Positions 1 through 8,734 of a DNA stretch of 30,708 nucleotides are shown here, in pieces. The number at the start of each line of letters is the position of its first letter. Positions within the stretch are counted from its first letter, which is position 1. A model generated the notes under the pieces. The model made no database searches. It saw only the letters and a list, made by a program, of their open reading frames with translations, and was not told the origin of the DNA. The stretch covers positions 1-30,708 of the forward strand of contig JBELBJ010000014.1 in the NCBI GenBank assembly GCA_042095375.1, read 5' to 3'. Both the position numbers and the translations under genes were made by a program. The DNA comes from GCA-2715645 sp042095375 (GTDB lineage: Bacteria; Bacteroidota; Bacteroidia; Cytophagales; MED-G16).

Positions 1-520
<520 letters not shown>

Positions 521-604
521 TAATATATTATAAATGTATTAAAACCTGGCTGCTATTTGGAAAAAACAAAAAGTTTATCCAAGTGGTATGTTGTCATTAC
601 AATA

Positions 605-615
605 GTTCAAAGAAC
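605..615 (-). promoter_or_regulatory. BoxA-like antitermination element in the rRNA leader
   Basis: On the minus strand the leader reads GTTCTTTGAAC, about 85 bases before the 16S 5' end. It resembles the boxA core (GCTCTTTAA) that recruits Nus factors to rRNA transcripts. It sits between the promoter and the mature rRNA, where boxA is expected. The call rests on motif likeness and position only. Confidence 0.4.
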
Positions 616-664
616 GTTTTAAAATACTTATAATAAGTAAATTAAATGAGAGTAAATATTACTC

Positions 665-691
665 TAAAAAAGCGCTTCTTTTCAAGCGCTT
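665..691 (-). terminator. Rho-independent terminator of the rpmH-rnpA-tsaB-DUF2480 operon
   Basis: Two copies of the self-complementary octamer AAGCGCTT (670-677 and 684-691) flank a 6-base loop, followed on the minus strand by a run of Ts (670-666). It lies about 90 bases past the DUF2480 stop codon on the same strand, so it would end that operon before the rRNA gene. Its first arm overlaps the expected start site of the rRNA promoter at 693-724 (see findings). Confidence 0.65.
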
Positions 692-692
692 G

Positions 693-724
693 CAAAGCTA
701 GAAATATTTTATTCATTCACCAAA
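693..724 (-). promoter_or_regulatory. Bacteroidota-type promoter of the rRNA operon
   Basis: On the minus strand TTTG (724-721) is followed after 20 bases by TAGCTTTG (700-693). This is a full match to the Bacteroidota housekeeping promoter, TTTG-N19..21-TAnnTTTG. The expected start site is around 685-690, giving a leader of about 165-170 bases that contains the boxA-like element before the 16S gene. Confidence 0.6.
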
Positions 725-778
725 GAAATATATCTAATTTAATTTGAAAAAAAATGGAAGAATTAAATAGACAAATTC

Positions 779-1288
779 TTATTTTTTTCTCTTAAAAATT
801 GGGACTGTGCTACAAGGCTCTCCATACATGATACTGTCTGCAAATGGTAAGGTTTTTTTTATTATCTCAGAATAAAGAGAATTAACATAGCTTAAATCAG
901 AACAACCTTTTATTATTACCTTCTTTTTATTGTAAATAGAAAAATCAAAAGAGTTAATATTTTGTAAAAAAATTATTTTTTCTAAATATTCTAAATCACC
1001 CAAAACAATTTTTTTAGCAAATTTTTCAAGTTTAGAAACAAATAACATATATGCCCAAGGAGGAATAACAGCATCATTACTACAATTAATTGCAATACAT
1101 TTATTTGAATATATACTAGTATCTAAAGTAGAAATTTTTTTTCTAAAATCTTTTTCAATCAAAACAAATTCATTTTTTAGATAATCTTTGAAATCAATTG
1201 AAATTAAATCTTCAGACCCCTTGAAAGATGTAATATCTATAGTTTCTAGAGAACTATTTGATACTCTATTTACTATTTCTCCTTTCAT
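779..1288 (-). CDS. DUF2480 family protein
   Basis: The 169-residue product matches the DUF2480 family, a group of conserved Bacteroidota proteins with no established role. Recognised family landmarks are the N-terminal EIVNRV, the central IAINCSNDAVIPPWAYML, and a C-terminal IMYGEPCSTVPIFKRKK. There is no signal peptide or membrane segment, so it is probably cytoplasmic. It starts at ATG one base after the tsaB stop codon and is the last gene of the rpmH-rnpA-tsaB operon, ending before the terminator at 665-691. The length is as expected for the family. The family assignment is from recalled sequence likeness; the function is unknown. Confidence 0.85.
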   Translation of the reverse strand: MKGEIVNRVSNSSLETIDITSFKGSEDLISIDFKDYLKNEFVLIEKDFRKKISTLDTSIYSNKCIAINCSNDAVIPPWAYMLFVSKLEKFAKKIVLGDLEYLEKIIFLQNINSFDFSIYNKKKVIIKGCSDLSYVNSLYSEIIKKTLPFADSIMYGEPCSTVPIFKRKK

Positions 1289-1289
1289 A

Positions 1290-1964
1290 TTATTTTTTAA
1301 AGTAATATTCTTTTAAATAATTAGGTTCAAAATTAATCAAATCCTCGAACTTTCCTTCTAAATATTTATCATGAACAATTTGATCAAAATTTATAGCTTC
1401 AGGAATTATTTTTTCAATAAATAAAGCATTATTTGATTTAATTATTTTTTTGAACTTAGTTGAACCATTTCCAAAAAAATTAATCTTATTAAACTTTAAA
1501 AGAGAATTAAAAGAATTGTTACTTAATATTTTTGCATGAGTATCTTTTATAATAATTAAATCATCTTTAACAATTTTAGTATAAACCTCCATTCTTCTTG
1601 CATCTATCATTGGACATAATAAAGAACCTGATTCAACCAAATTTTTTTTTTTCACATCGTAAATCATCAAGTCTAATGAATTAACTGAAAGTAATGGAAG
1701 ATCTAAAGAAAAGCAAAGCCCTTTTGCTGTAGAAACTCCTATTCTTAAACCGGTATATGATCCAGGCCCTTCACTAACTGCAATTGCTGATAATTGATTT
1801 AAAGAAATTTTTATTCTTTTAAGAAGATCCTTAATCAAAATAAGTATAAATTCTGAATGAGATTTTTTAATATTTATATTTTCTGAATCAATAACCTTAC
1901 CATCTTCAATAATTGAAACAGAGCAATAATCTAAACTAGTTTCAATACAAAGTATTCTAATCAC
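1290..1964 (-). CDS. tsaB: tRNA threonylcarbamoyladenosine biosynthesis protein TsaB
   Basis: TsaB (YeaZ) is the scaffold partner of TsaD in making t6A at position 37 of ANN-decoding tRNAs. The 224-residue protein opens with the ASKHA-fold motif ILCIETS, has the HSE triad near residue 36 and the family signature EGPGSYTGLRIG near residues 64-75. The start is GTG at 1964, directly before the first beta strand; no earlier start fits. It overlaps the end of rnpA by 8 bases and runs one base short of the DUF2480 gene, so the genes are probably translationally coupled. The length agrees with usual TsaB proteins (about 220-230). The C-terminal half is divergent, as is common. Confidence 0.92.
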   Translation of the reverse strand: MIRILCIETSLDYCSVSIIEDGKVIDSENINIKKSHSEFILILIKDLLKRIKISLNQLSAIAVSEGPGSYTGLRIGVSTAKGLCFSLDLPLLSVNSLDLMIYDVKKKNLVESGSLLCPMIDARRMEVYTKIVKDDLIIIKDTHAKILSNNSFNSLLKFNKINFFGNGSTKFKKIIKSNNALFIEKIIPEAINFDQIVHDKYLEGKFEDLINFEPNYLKEYYFKK

Positions 1965-2316
1965 TCGATTTTATATTTTTTAAAATTTTAAACATACTAT
2001 CTAATATAATTTTATATCCTAAAACTTCTTTTGAATTATAAATAAATGCAATTAAAAGATTTTGATTTTTAATAATACTTTTATTTAACCTATATGATTC
2101 TTTAATTCTTCTTTTAATCAAATTCCTTTTTACTGCATTATTAATTTTAGATTTTGATACAGAAACCATTATTTTATTATTGAAACTTAATTTGTCATTA
2201 TAAAAGATATATTTAACTATGAATGGAAAAAGATCAAGATTTTTACTATTGTGAAATATTTTCTTGATAAAATTTTTTTCTTTTATTATCTCATTTTTTT
2301 TGAGGGTATTTTTCAT
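1957..2316 (-). CDS. rnpA: Ribonuclease P protein component
   Basis: RnpA is the protein subunit of RNase P, which matures tRNA 5' ends together with the RNA subunit. The 119-residue, very lysine-rich product carries the RNR-type signature KRNLIKRRIKESYRLNK around residues 63-79 and the preceding VSKSKINNAV segment that contacts precursor tRNA. It starts at ATG 39 bases after the rpmH stop, the classical rpmH-rnpA order. In many bacteria yidC or dnaA follows; here tsaB follows instead, with an 8-base overlap. Confidence 0.93.
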   Translation of the reverse strand: MKNTLKKNEIIKEKNFIKKIFHNSKNLDLFPFIVKYIFYNDKLSFNNKIMVSVSKSKINNAVKRNLIKRRIKESYRLNKSIIKNQNLLIAFIYNSKEVLGYKIILDSMFKILKNIKSSD

Positions 2317-2355
2317 CGAGATAATTTGTTTAAATAATAAGAAAATATCTAATCC

Positions 2356-2514
2356 TTAACTCTTATGAGTCTTCTCATCAGATACACTTAATTTTTTTCT
2401 TCCTTTTGATCTTCTTTTATTTAATAATTTTTTCCCATTAGCATCTTGCATTCTTTTTCTAAAGCCATGTTTATTTTTTCTTTTTCTTTTGGAAGGTTGA
2501 AAAGTTCTTTTCAT
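2356..2514 (-). CDS. rpmH: 50S ribosomal protein L34
   Basis: Translation of 2514-2356 on the minus strand gives a 52-residue basic protein beginning MKRTFQPSKRKRKNKHGFRK, the L34 signature, and continuing RMQDANGKKLLNKRRSKGR. Bacteroidota L34 proteins are about 50-53 residues long with a short acidic tail, here ending in DEKTHKS. It is the first gene of the operon leading to rnpA, 39 bases downstream. A well-formed promoter lies directly upstream (2540-2570). Confidence 0.97.
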   Translation of the reverse strand: MKRTFQPSKRKRKNKHGFRKRMQDANGKKLLNKRRSKGRKKLSVSDEKTHKS

Positions 2515-2539
2515 AATTTATTTATTTATTTATAAGCCA

Positions 2540-2570
2540 CAAAGATAAATACTTTTAAGATTTATTTAAA
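2540..2570 (-). promoter_or_regulatory. Promoter of the rpmH-rnpA-tsaB-DUF2480 operon
   Basis: On the minus strand TATCTTTG (2547-2540) matches the Bacteroidota -7 box TAnnTTTG. TTTA (2570-2567), 19 bases upstream, is a one-mismatch -33 box. The implied start site is near 2533-2536, about 20 bases before the L34 start codon. The -33 box overlaps the last codons of the kinase gene upstream. Confidence 0.6.
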
Positions 2571-3561
2571 TCATTGTTTGTTTAATACTCTCAATAACAT
2601 TTATATCTAGTCTTGGTCCTAGCTTAGTAACAACTTTTGATGATAAAGATGAGGCCAATTCACCAGATTTTTTAAGAGAGAGACCATTGTTTATTCCGTA
2701 CAAGAAGGCTCCTGCATACGTATCGCCGGCACCAACAGTATCTAGCGCATTTACATTGTTAGGTTCTATTTCTATATTTTCTCCAGAATTTGAAATAATT
2801 AATGACCCTTCATCACCTTTAGTAATAACTACCATTTCAGAGAACTCTAACATTTTTCTACAACATTTTTTAAAATCATTTTCTTCTGTAAAGCTTTCAG
2901 CTTCTTCCTTATTACAAAAAAGTAAGTCAATCTTATAATTTAATATATTATGGAATTTATCTTTAAAGTATTTAACCATACTTAGGTCTGAAAAAGTGAG
3001 AGAAACTTTAACATCGTTCTCTTTACAAAATGAAATTGCTTTTTTAATAGCATTAACTGCTATATCTGATGTAACTAGATATCCTTCTATATATAAATAT
3101 CTTGATAATTTTAGATCATCAAAATTAATATTCTTAACTGAATAGTTAGATGAAACTCCTAGACAAGTGTTCATTGTTCTTTCTGCATCAGGTGTAGTAA
3201 GAACTAAACATGAACCAGTCATACCATCTCCTAGGAAATAGTTTTTATCTGCAGTATTTATACCACTCTTTTTTATATCATCCAAATATAAATTACCGTA
3301 AGTATCATCAGAAATTAGAAAAGATAAATAACCAGATCCACCAAGATTAGATAATGTATAAATAGAATTGGGCACTGAACCTCCTGACTGAATAAAAGGA
3401 TTAGAATTTTTAATTTTTTCTATTATTGATTTTTGTCTCTTATCATCAACAAGTGTCATTAAACCCTTTTCTATATTATTATCACTTAAGAAAGTATCTG
3501 TAACTAAACAGACACAATCTACTAATGCATTTCCTATCCCAAAAACGTCAAATTTTTTCAT
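2566..3561 (-). CDS. PfkB-family carbohydrate/nucleoside kinase (adenosine kinase-like)
   Basis: PfkB-family enzymes phosphorylate sugars or nucleosides with ATP. The 331-residue protein has the substrate-side GGS motif at residues 60-62 and the second signature DTVGAGDTYAGAF at 274-286, where D280 of GAGD is the catalytic base. The N-terminal GIGNALVD and the overall layout resemble Bacteroidota proteins annotated as adenosine kinase, but substrate cannot be read from these motifs. It starts at ATG inside the 3' end of the phosphodiesterase gene (14-base overlap) and is the last of the three-gene glpF-GDPD-kinase unit. The linkage allows a role with sugar alcohols or nucleosides; this is inference. 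Confidence 0.85.
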   Translation of the reverse strand: MKKFDVFGIGNALVDCVCLVTDTFLSDNNIEKGLMTLVDDKRQKSIIEKIKNSNPFIQSGGSVPNSIYTLSNLGGSGYLSFLISDDTYGNLYLDDIKKSGINTADKNYFLGDGMTGSCLVLTTPDAERTMNTCLGVSSNYSVKNINFDDLKLSRYLYIEGYLVTSDIAVNAIKKAISFCKENDVKVSLTFSDLSMVKYFKDKFHNILNYKIDLLFCNKEEAESFTEENDFKKCCRKMLEFSEMVVITKGDEGSLIISNSGENIEIEPNNVNALDTVGAGDTYAGAFLYGINNGLSLKKSGELASSLSSKVVTKLGPRLDINVIESIKQTMI

Positions 3562-4441
3562 ATTTTTTTTTAATTTCTAAAACTATATCAGGAAAATCTG
3601 AAATAATTCCATCTACACCTAAATTTAAAATTTTTGCAATATCGTAAGAAGAATTAACAGTCCAAGGAATAATTTTGATTTTTTTCTGTTTTAAATACTC
3701 TAAATCTTCCTTATTAATAAATTTATAATTGGGACTATAAACATCTGGAAGAAACCCCAATTCATCTAAATTTTTTTGAGGGTTATAATTTTCAGATACC
3801 AGTAATGACAAACTTATCTCCGGATGATTATGATTAATATATTTTAGAACTCTAAAATCAAAACTTTGAATAGTTGATCTTTCTGATATTTTATTATTTT
3901 TAATATTATTAACTACCAACTCTGAAAACTCCTCTACACCAGGGTGAAAAATTAAATCAGTTTTATAGGATGATTTAATTTCAATATTATAATTAACTGG
4001 TTTGTATCCTTTTTCTTTTATAGAATTTTCAAGAATTTTTATTACATAATTTAATGTTGGTTTAAACACAGAAATTTTTTTTTGATTTGGAAACCTATCA
4101 TTACCAATTATACCACAATCAAACTTTTTAATATCATTATATTCCATAGAGTATATATTGAAATTCTCTTTATCATTAATAATTCTTTTTCCATTTTGAT
4201 CAATACAAATATACTTTGAAATCCAAGGCTCATGAGAAACAATAATTTGTTTATCCTTACTTATTACAACGTCTAACTCAATCGTATTTACACCAACATC
4301 TAATGCCTTTAAAAAACCTATAACTGAATTTTCAGGATATAAACCTCTATAGCCCCTGTGACCTTGTAAATCAAAATCTTTTCCTGTCTTACAAGAAAAA
4401 ACTATTAAGAATAATAAAAAGAAATTAATTTTTATTTTCAA
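3548..4441 (-). CDS. Glycerophosphodiester phosphodiesterase, lipoprotein
   Basis: GDPD enzymes hydrolyse glycerophosphodiesters (deacylated phospholipids) to glycerol 3-phosphate and an alcohol. The 297-residue product has a lipoprotein signal (C17 in IVFSC), so it is probably membrane-anchored in the periplasm or outer membrane. The GDPD core is intact: H28 in GHRGYRG, PENS at 36-39, E55 and D57 in IELDV, and H70 in SHEPW. It also has NIEIKS in the middle and a C-terminal VDGIISDFPD. The start is TTG at 4441, the only start that gives the full signal peptide; it overlaps glpF by 17 bases. With the glycerol channel upstream and glpK/glpD nearby it fits glycerol 3-phosphate scavenging. Confidence 0.9.
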   Translation of the reverse strand: MKIKINFFLLFLIVFSCKTGKDFDLQGHRGYRGLYPENSVIGFLKALDVGVNTIELDVVISKDKQIIVSHEPWISKYICIDQNGKRIINDKENFNIYSMEYNDIKKFDCGIIGNDRFPNQKKISVFKPTLNYVIKILENSIKEKGYKPVNYNIEIKSSYKTDLIFHPGVEEFSELVVNNIKNNKISERSTIQSFDFRVLKYINHNHPEISLSLLVSENYNPQKNLDELGFLPDVYSPNYKFINKEDLEYLKQKKIKIIPWTVNSSYDIAKILNLGVDGIISDFPDIVLEIKKKYEKI

Positions 4442-5216
4442 TGATCGATAATATTGATACTAAAAGAAAAACTCCTACTGAGATATACAAATAAATATTT
4501 TCAATATTTTCAAATATATATTCATATAAAGTTACGCCCATAACTCCACCAGTTAAAGGACCAATTATAGGTACCCAAGAATAATTAAAGTTTGAATCTC
4601 CTTTGCCAGGAATTGGTAAAATAAAATGAGCTACTCTTGGAATAAAATCTCTTACAGGGTTTATGGCATAACCAGTTGTTCCGCCAAGTGAAATTCCAAT
4701 AGCACAAACTAAACATCCAACAACAATTGGATTTAATCCCTCAGCAAATTCATTGATACCTATGAATTTTAAGCCAAATAATAGAGCAAATGTTCCTAAA
4801 ATTTCACTATTAAGATTAGACCATTTTGAAGAAATAGAAGGAGATGTTGCAAAAACTCCTAATTTAACTTCTTTATCATTTGTTTTAGACCAATGCGGTA
4901 AATAATGAAGGTATATAATAATACATGCTAAAAAAGCACCAATAGATTGCCCAATCAAATATTCAAAAGCTTTAGTTAACTCAATATCACCAGATGATAA
5001 AAGTCCAAAAGTTACTGCAGGATTAATATGGGCACCACTATACTGACTTGCATAAACCCCTAAGGTTACGGCAAGCCCCCAACCTAATGTACCTACTGTC
5101 CAACTATTGCTTTCTCTCTTGGAATAACTACTTTTTAAAGAAGTTCCTGCATTAACTCCACAACCAAAAAGAATTAAAACAAAAGTCCCTATAGCTTCAG
5201 ATAAAAGTTCACTCAT
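4425..5216 (-). CDS. glpF: MIP-family channel, aquaglyceroporin (glycerol facilitator)
   Basis: This is a six-helix major intrinsic protein of 263 residues, the usual size, for passive entry of glycerol or water across the inner membrane. The first pore motif is canonical (GAHINPA, N65-P66-A67). The second reads N186-P187-V188 followed by R189-D190, that is NPV instead of NPA with the pore arginine kept. The NPxRD signature and W46 in TLGWGLAV are of the glycerol-facilitator (GlpF) branch rather than strict aquaporins. It is the first gene of a unit that continues with GDPD by overlap. The transport specificity is inferred. Confidence 0.87.
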   Translation of the reverse strand: MSELLSEAIGTFVLILFGCGVNAGTSLKSSYSKRESNSWTVGTLGWGLAVTLGVYASQYSGAHINPAVTFGLLSSGDIELTKAFEYLIGQSIGAFLACIIIYLHYLPHWSKTNDKEVKLGVFATSPSISSKWSNLNSEILGTFALLFGLKFIGINEFAEGLNPIVVGCLVCAIGISLGGTTGYAINPVRDFIPRVAHFILPIPGKGDSNFNYSWVPIIGPLTGGVMGVTLYEYIFENIENIYLYISVGVFLLVSILSIIENKN

Positions 5217-5345
5217 TTAATTAAATTAAAATATTATTAATGTAAATCTATTAAAGATTTAAATTTTATAAATACTTATGATATAAAACTTTAATCATAT
5301 ATAGTATAATTGTGCTTTGATATTATCAATATAATTTTTAAAAAA

Positions 5346-5804
5346 TTGAACAGAATACTTATTTTATTTTTTTTAATATTTTTTGGTTGTAAACCAATTG
5401 AACCAATTGAATTTGTTGAGATAAAAAATGTTAAAGTCAATAGTCTCAAAGATAATAAATTGAAGATTTCAGCTGAGATCATTCTTAATAATCCTAATAA
5501 AGTAAAAATAGTTATATCTAAAGTAGATGTTGGGGTTTATGCAGAAAATGTTTTACTAGTCAAAATAGATGAAGAAAATGAAAGAGAACTTTCAAACATG
5601 ACTGAATCAACTATAGATATACAAGGGGATATAGATGTCAAAAACCTAGAAAGTTTTATTAATCAAAAAGGCCTAGCTCTTTTATTAGGAAATGAAAAAG
5701 TAAGCCTTAAATTTAAAGGAGAAATAGAAGCAAAAGCCTATGGAATAAGAGATATTATTTTAATAGATTATGCTATTGGCAATATTCAAGATTTAGTTAA
5801 ATAA
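5346..5804 (+). CDS. LEA14-like (WHy domain) lipoprotein
   Basis: The product has a short lipoprotein signal ending in IFFGC (C15 from the TTG start at 5346), then a beta-rich domain of about 135 residues. The pattern ISAEIILNNPNKVKIVISK resembles the NPN core of LEA14/WHy (water stress and hypersensitive response) proteins. Such lipoproteins are common in Bacteroidota; their role is not established. There is no ATG in frame. A TTG at 5310 would add 12 residues, but a near-match -7 box (TATAATTG, 5305-5312) covers that codon, so 5346 is preferred. It stands alone on the plus strand, diverging from glpF and running 8 bases into the end of glpD. Confidence 0.75.
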   Translation: MNRILILFFLIFFGCKPIEPIEFVEIKNVKVNSLKDNKLKISAEIILNNPNKVKIVISKVDVGVYAENVLLVKIDEENERELSNMTESTIDIQGDIDVKNLESFINQKGLALLLGNEKVSLKFKGEIEAKAYGIRDIILIDYAIGNIQDLVK

Positions 5805-7257
5805 AAGTTGTGATTTTATCAATATAATTTTTTAAATCACATAATTCTTTTTTCCACTCATCATTTGATATATTTTTAAATTTCATATAAGGCTTTTTAA
5901 TAAAGTCAACAGAAGAATTAATCCTTTCAATTTCAAAATATACCATTGCATTTCTTTGAGTAAAAAAATCTAAGAGATTGTGACACATTTCATTTTTTAA
6001 GCAATAAATCAATTCAGAAATTAATAATCTTTCATTTTTAATTTTAGAGTTATAATCATTTTGAATTTCAAAAATTTGAATTCCTTTTGATCCATATATA
6101 TTATAAATTTTAATTAAATCTTTATGAGAAGCGTTTAAATTTTTGCCTTTAGTTAGATACTCATCAAATGAAGTATCAAATAGTTTAATATTTTTTGTAA
6201 TACATTTTTTATTTAAATTAAATAGCTTATTACATAATAAGTCCACCACTCTTTCTGACATTTTTCTATATCCAGTAAGTTTTCCACCTGCAATAGTTAT
6301 TAAACCATTTTTAGAAATGAAAATTTCATCCTTTCTAGATATTTCAGTTATGTGTTTNNNNNNNNNNNNNNNNNNNNNNNNNNNNNNNNNNNNNNNNNNN
6401 NNNNNNNNNNNNNNNNNNNNNNNNNNNNNNNNNNNNNNNNNNNNNNNNNNNNNNNNNTTTAAGGGAAGTTTTTTATATGGAATAACGACATGTACCCCTT
6501 TTGATAAAACTAATTTTTTTTTCTTTTCATTCAAAATCTTATCAGCCCACGAACCAGAAGCATTTATAATAGTTTTTGAAGCAATATTAATTTTTTTATT
6601 AGATAATATATCTTCACAAATTGCTCCTATTATCTTTTCATTTTTATGTAAAATTTTTTCAAATTTTACATAATTGATAGGCAATGCCCCATATGTATAT
6701 GATTTCTTTAGAATATCTATAGTAAGTCTACTATCATCAGTTCTATATTCCGAATATAATGCTCCGCCAGTAATGTTTTTTTTTCTTAGTAATGGTTCAC
6801 AGTTTAAAGTATCTTTTTCTGATAACATTTTTTTTCGATCAGAATTATCAACTTTTGCAAGATAATCATATACTTTAAGCGCTAAAGAAGTAGAAAATTT
6901 TCCCAATTTACCTTCCTTAGTTATTGGAAGTAACATTTTTTCAGATTTTACTATGTGAGGAGCCAAATTATGTAATATGGCTCTTTCTGTTCCAGTTTCT
7001 TTCACAAGTTTAAAATTGAATTGTTCAAGATATCTTAAACCACCGTGGATTAATTTAGTTGATTTACTGCTTGTTCCAGACGCAAAATCTGACATCTCAA
7101 CTAAACAAACTTTAAATCCTCTTGATGCTGCATCCAAACATATACCAGCACCCGTTATACCACCTCCAATAACTAATACATCAAAAAAACTTGAGGAAAT
7201 TTCGTTGATTAATTTTTCTCTATTGTTTGATGAAAAAAAGTTTAATTTTCTAGCCAA
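5797..7257 (-). CDS. glpD: Glycerol-3-phosphate dehydrogenase (FAD), interrupted by an assembly gap
   Basis: GlpD oxidises glycerol 3-phosphate to dihydroxyacetone phosphate at the inner membrane and passes electrons to quinone. The N-terminal part has the FAD-binding VLVIGGGITGAGI near residues 28-40 and the family motif STKLIHGGLRYLEQF. After the gap come ISRKDEIF and the strongly conserved GLITIAGGKLTGYRKM. Bases 6358-6457 are exactly 100 N. From memory of the family, roughly 80-90 residues belong between KGVHVVIPY and ISRKDEIF, more than 33 codons, so the N run is a placeholder and the length shown is too short. The start is TTG at 7257, overlapping glpK by 16 bases; no later start keeps the FAD motif. 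Confidence 0.93.
   Translation of the reverse strand: MARKLNFFSSNNREKLINEISSSFFDVLVIGGGITGAGICLDAASRGFKVCLVEMSDFASGTSSKSTKLIHGGLRYLEQFNFKLVKETGTERAILHNLAPHIVKSEKMLLPITKEGKLGKFSTSLALKVYDYLAKVDNSDRKKMLSEKDTLNCEPLLRKKNITGGALYSEYRTDDSRLTIDILKKSYTYGALPINYVKFEKILHKNEKIIGAICEDILSNKKINIASKTIINASGSWADKILNEKKKKLVLSKGVHVVIPYKKLPLXXXXXXXXXXXXXXXXXXXXXXXXXXXXXXXXXXKHITEISRKDEIFISKNGLITIAGGKLTGYRKMSERVVDLLCNKLFNLNKKCITKNIKLFDTSFDEYLTKGKNLNASHKDLIKIYNIYGSKGIQIFEIQNDYNSKIKNERLLISELIYCLKNEMCHNLLDFFTQRNAMVYFEIERINSSVDFIKKPYMKFKNISNDEWKKELCDLKNYIDKITTFI
6358..6457. other. Assembly gap (100 N)
   Basis: A run of exactly 100 unknown bases, the usual placeholder for a scaffold join of unknown length. It lies inside glpD, and both flanks translate as GlpD in a compatible frame, so the join itself is credible. 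Confidence 0.99.
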
Positions 7258-8723
7258 TTTAAAGTTCTTTTAACTGCTTTCTCCCAGCCTTTATATAATT
7301 TATTTCTTTTAATAGAATCTATCTTTGGATGAAATTTTTTATCTATTCTTTGATTTGATATTATCTTATCCTTATCCCATAATGATGAGGAAATTCCAGC
7401 TAGATAGCCAGCACCCATTGCTGTTGATTCAATGATTTCTGGTCTTAATACTTCTGAATTAATTAAATTTGATTGAAATTGCATCAAATAATCATTTTTA
7501 CAAGCCCCACCATCTACCTTTAAAGATTTTAATTTTAAATTTGAATCTCTTTCCATTACATCTATAATATCTTTAGTTTGATAAGCTAAAGATTCTAAAG
7601 TAGCCTTAATAATTTGTTTTCTACCAGTATCCCTTGATAAACCAAAAATTGCTCCTCTTGAATACATGTCCCAATAAGGAGCACCAAGTCCAGCAAATGC
7701 TGGTACAACATAAATATCTTTAAGTTCATCTATTGAATTAGCGATTTTTTCAGTTTCAGAAGCATTTTTTATTAATTTTAATGAATCCCTAAGCCATTGA
7801 ATTGCAGCTCCAGCAATAAAAACACTTCCTTCTAAGGCATAATTAACAGAATTAGAAGTAGAGCATGCTATTGTTGTTAATAACCCGTTGCTAGATAAAT
7901 TCATGTTTTTCCCGGTATTCATTAGTAAAAAACAACCTGTTCCATAAGTATTTTTAACCATTCCGTTATCAAAACAAGCTTGACCAAATAAAGCTGCTTG
8001 TTGATCGCCAGCAACACCTCTTATAGGTATTTTGATTCCTTTATATTCAAAAGTTCCAAATTCAGATGAAGAAGGTAAAACTTTAGGAAGTATAGATTTT
8101 GATATATCTAAATAATTTAGAATTTTATCATCCCAACTTAAAGTTTTAATATTATAAATCATAGTTCTAGATGCATTGGTATAATCAGTAACATGAGATT
8201 GAAATGATGTTAAGTTATAAATAAGCCATGAATCAATAGTACCAGCAAGAACTTTATTTTCTTTTATTTTATGTTTAACACCATCGACATTATCAATAAT
8301 CCATTTTATTTTTGTAGCAGAAAAATATGAGTCGACAACCAAACCTGTATTTTCTTTTATATATTTTTCTAAATCATCTTTTTTAATCTTTTCACAAATA
8401 TTCGTTGTACGTTTATCCTGCCATACTATAGCATTATACAATGGTTTTCCTGAATCCTTATCCCAAAGAATAATAGTTTCTCTTTGGTTTGTAATACCTA
8501 AACTAATAATTGAATCTAATGATACGTTATTGTTAACTATTAAATCTTCAAAAACTTTTATTTGGGAATTTAAAATTTCCATTGGACTATGCTCAACCCA
8601 TCCTGGTTTAGGGAATATTTGTTCAAACTCCATTTGTTCTATTCCAACTAGAGCCCCTTGATCATTAATTAATATTGCTCTAGAACTTGTTGTCCCTTGG
8701 TCTAATGATATTATATATTTCAT
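7242..8723 (-). CDS. glpK: Glycerol kinase
   Basis: GlpK phosphorylates glycerol with ATP to glycerol 3-phosphate in the cytoplasm. The 493-residue protein (usual length about 500) has the FGGY-family phosphate loop DQGTTSSRAI at residues 8-17. It also has GITNQRET, the substrate region IVWQDKRT, GVAGDQQAALFGQ, and the C-terminal KVDGGACKNDYLMQF. All regions typical of glycerol kinase rather than other FGGY kinases are present. It starts at ATG 11 bases after the haloperoxidase-like gene's stop and overlaps glpD by 16 bases. This makes it part of the same transcription unit as the accessory lipoprotein genes upstream, an unusual place for glpK. Confidence 0.97.
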   Translation of the reverse strand: MKYIISLDQGTTSSRAILINDQGALVGIEQMEFEQIFPKPGWVEHSPMEILNSQIKVFEDLIVNNNVSLDSIISLGITNQRETIILWDKDSGKPLYNAIVWQDKRTTNICEKIKKDDLEKYIKENTGLVVDSYFSATKIKWIIDNVDGVKHKIKENKVLAGTIDSWLIYNLTSFQSHVTDYTNASRTMIYNIKTLSWDDKILNYLDISKSILPKVLPSSSEFGTFEYKGIKIPIRGVAGDQQAALFGQACFDNGMVKNTYGTGCFLLMNTGKNMNLSSNGLLTTIACSTSNSVNYALEGSVFIAGAAIQWLRDSLKLIKNASETEKIANSIDELKDIYVVPAFAGLGAPYWDMYSRGAIFGLSRDTGRKQIIKATLESLAYQTKDIIDVMERDSNLKLKSLKVDGGACKNDYLMQFQSNLINSEVLRPEIIESTAMGAGYLAGISSSLWDKDKIISNQRIDKKFHPKIDSIKRNKLYKGWEKAVKRTLNWLEN

Positions 8724-8734
8724 AATCTTTGATT

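Noticed and set aside
2356..2570. Replication origin next to rpmH-rnpA
   Set aside because: In many bacteria oriC and dnaA lie here, but there is no dnaA, no cluster of DnaA boxes and almost no intergenic space.
5310..5345. Longer LEA14-like protein starting at TTG 5310
   Set aside because: It would add 12 residues in front of a normal lipoprotein signal and overlaps a near-consensus -7 box; the TTG at 5346 gives a typical signal peptide.
5291..5482. Minus-strand open frame of 63 codons opposite the LEA14-like gene
   Set aside because: It has no domain or signal, and it lies against a plus-strand frame with a clear lipobox and a WHy-like domain.
5797..7257. glpD as a pseudogene because of its short length
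   Set aside because: The shortness comes from the 100-N placeholder; both flanks keep conserved GlpD motifs in frame.
6143..7273. Plus-strand open frames opposite glpD (6143-6673, 6674-6865, 6977-7273)
   Set aside because: They mirror the glpD coding strand, one of them only through the N run, and their products have no recognisable domain. GlpD motifs on the other strand are unambiguous.
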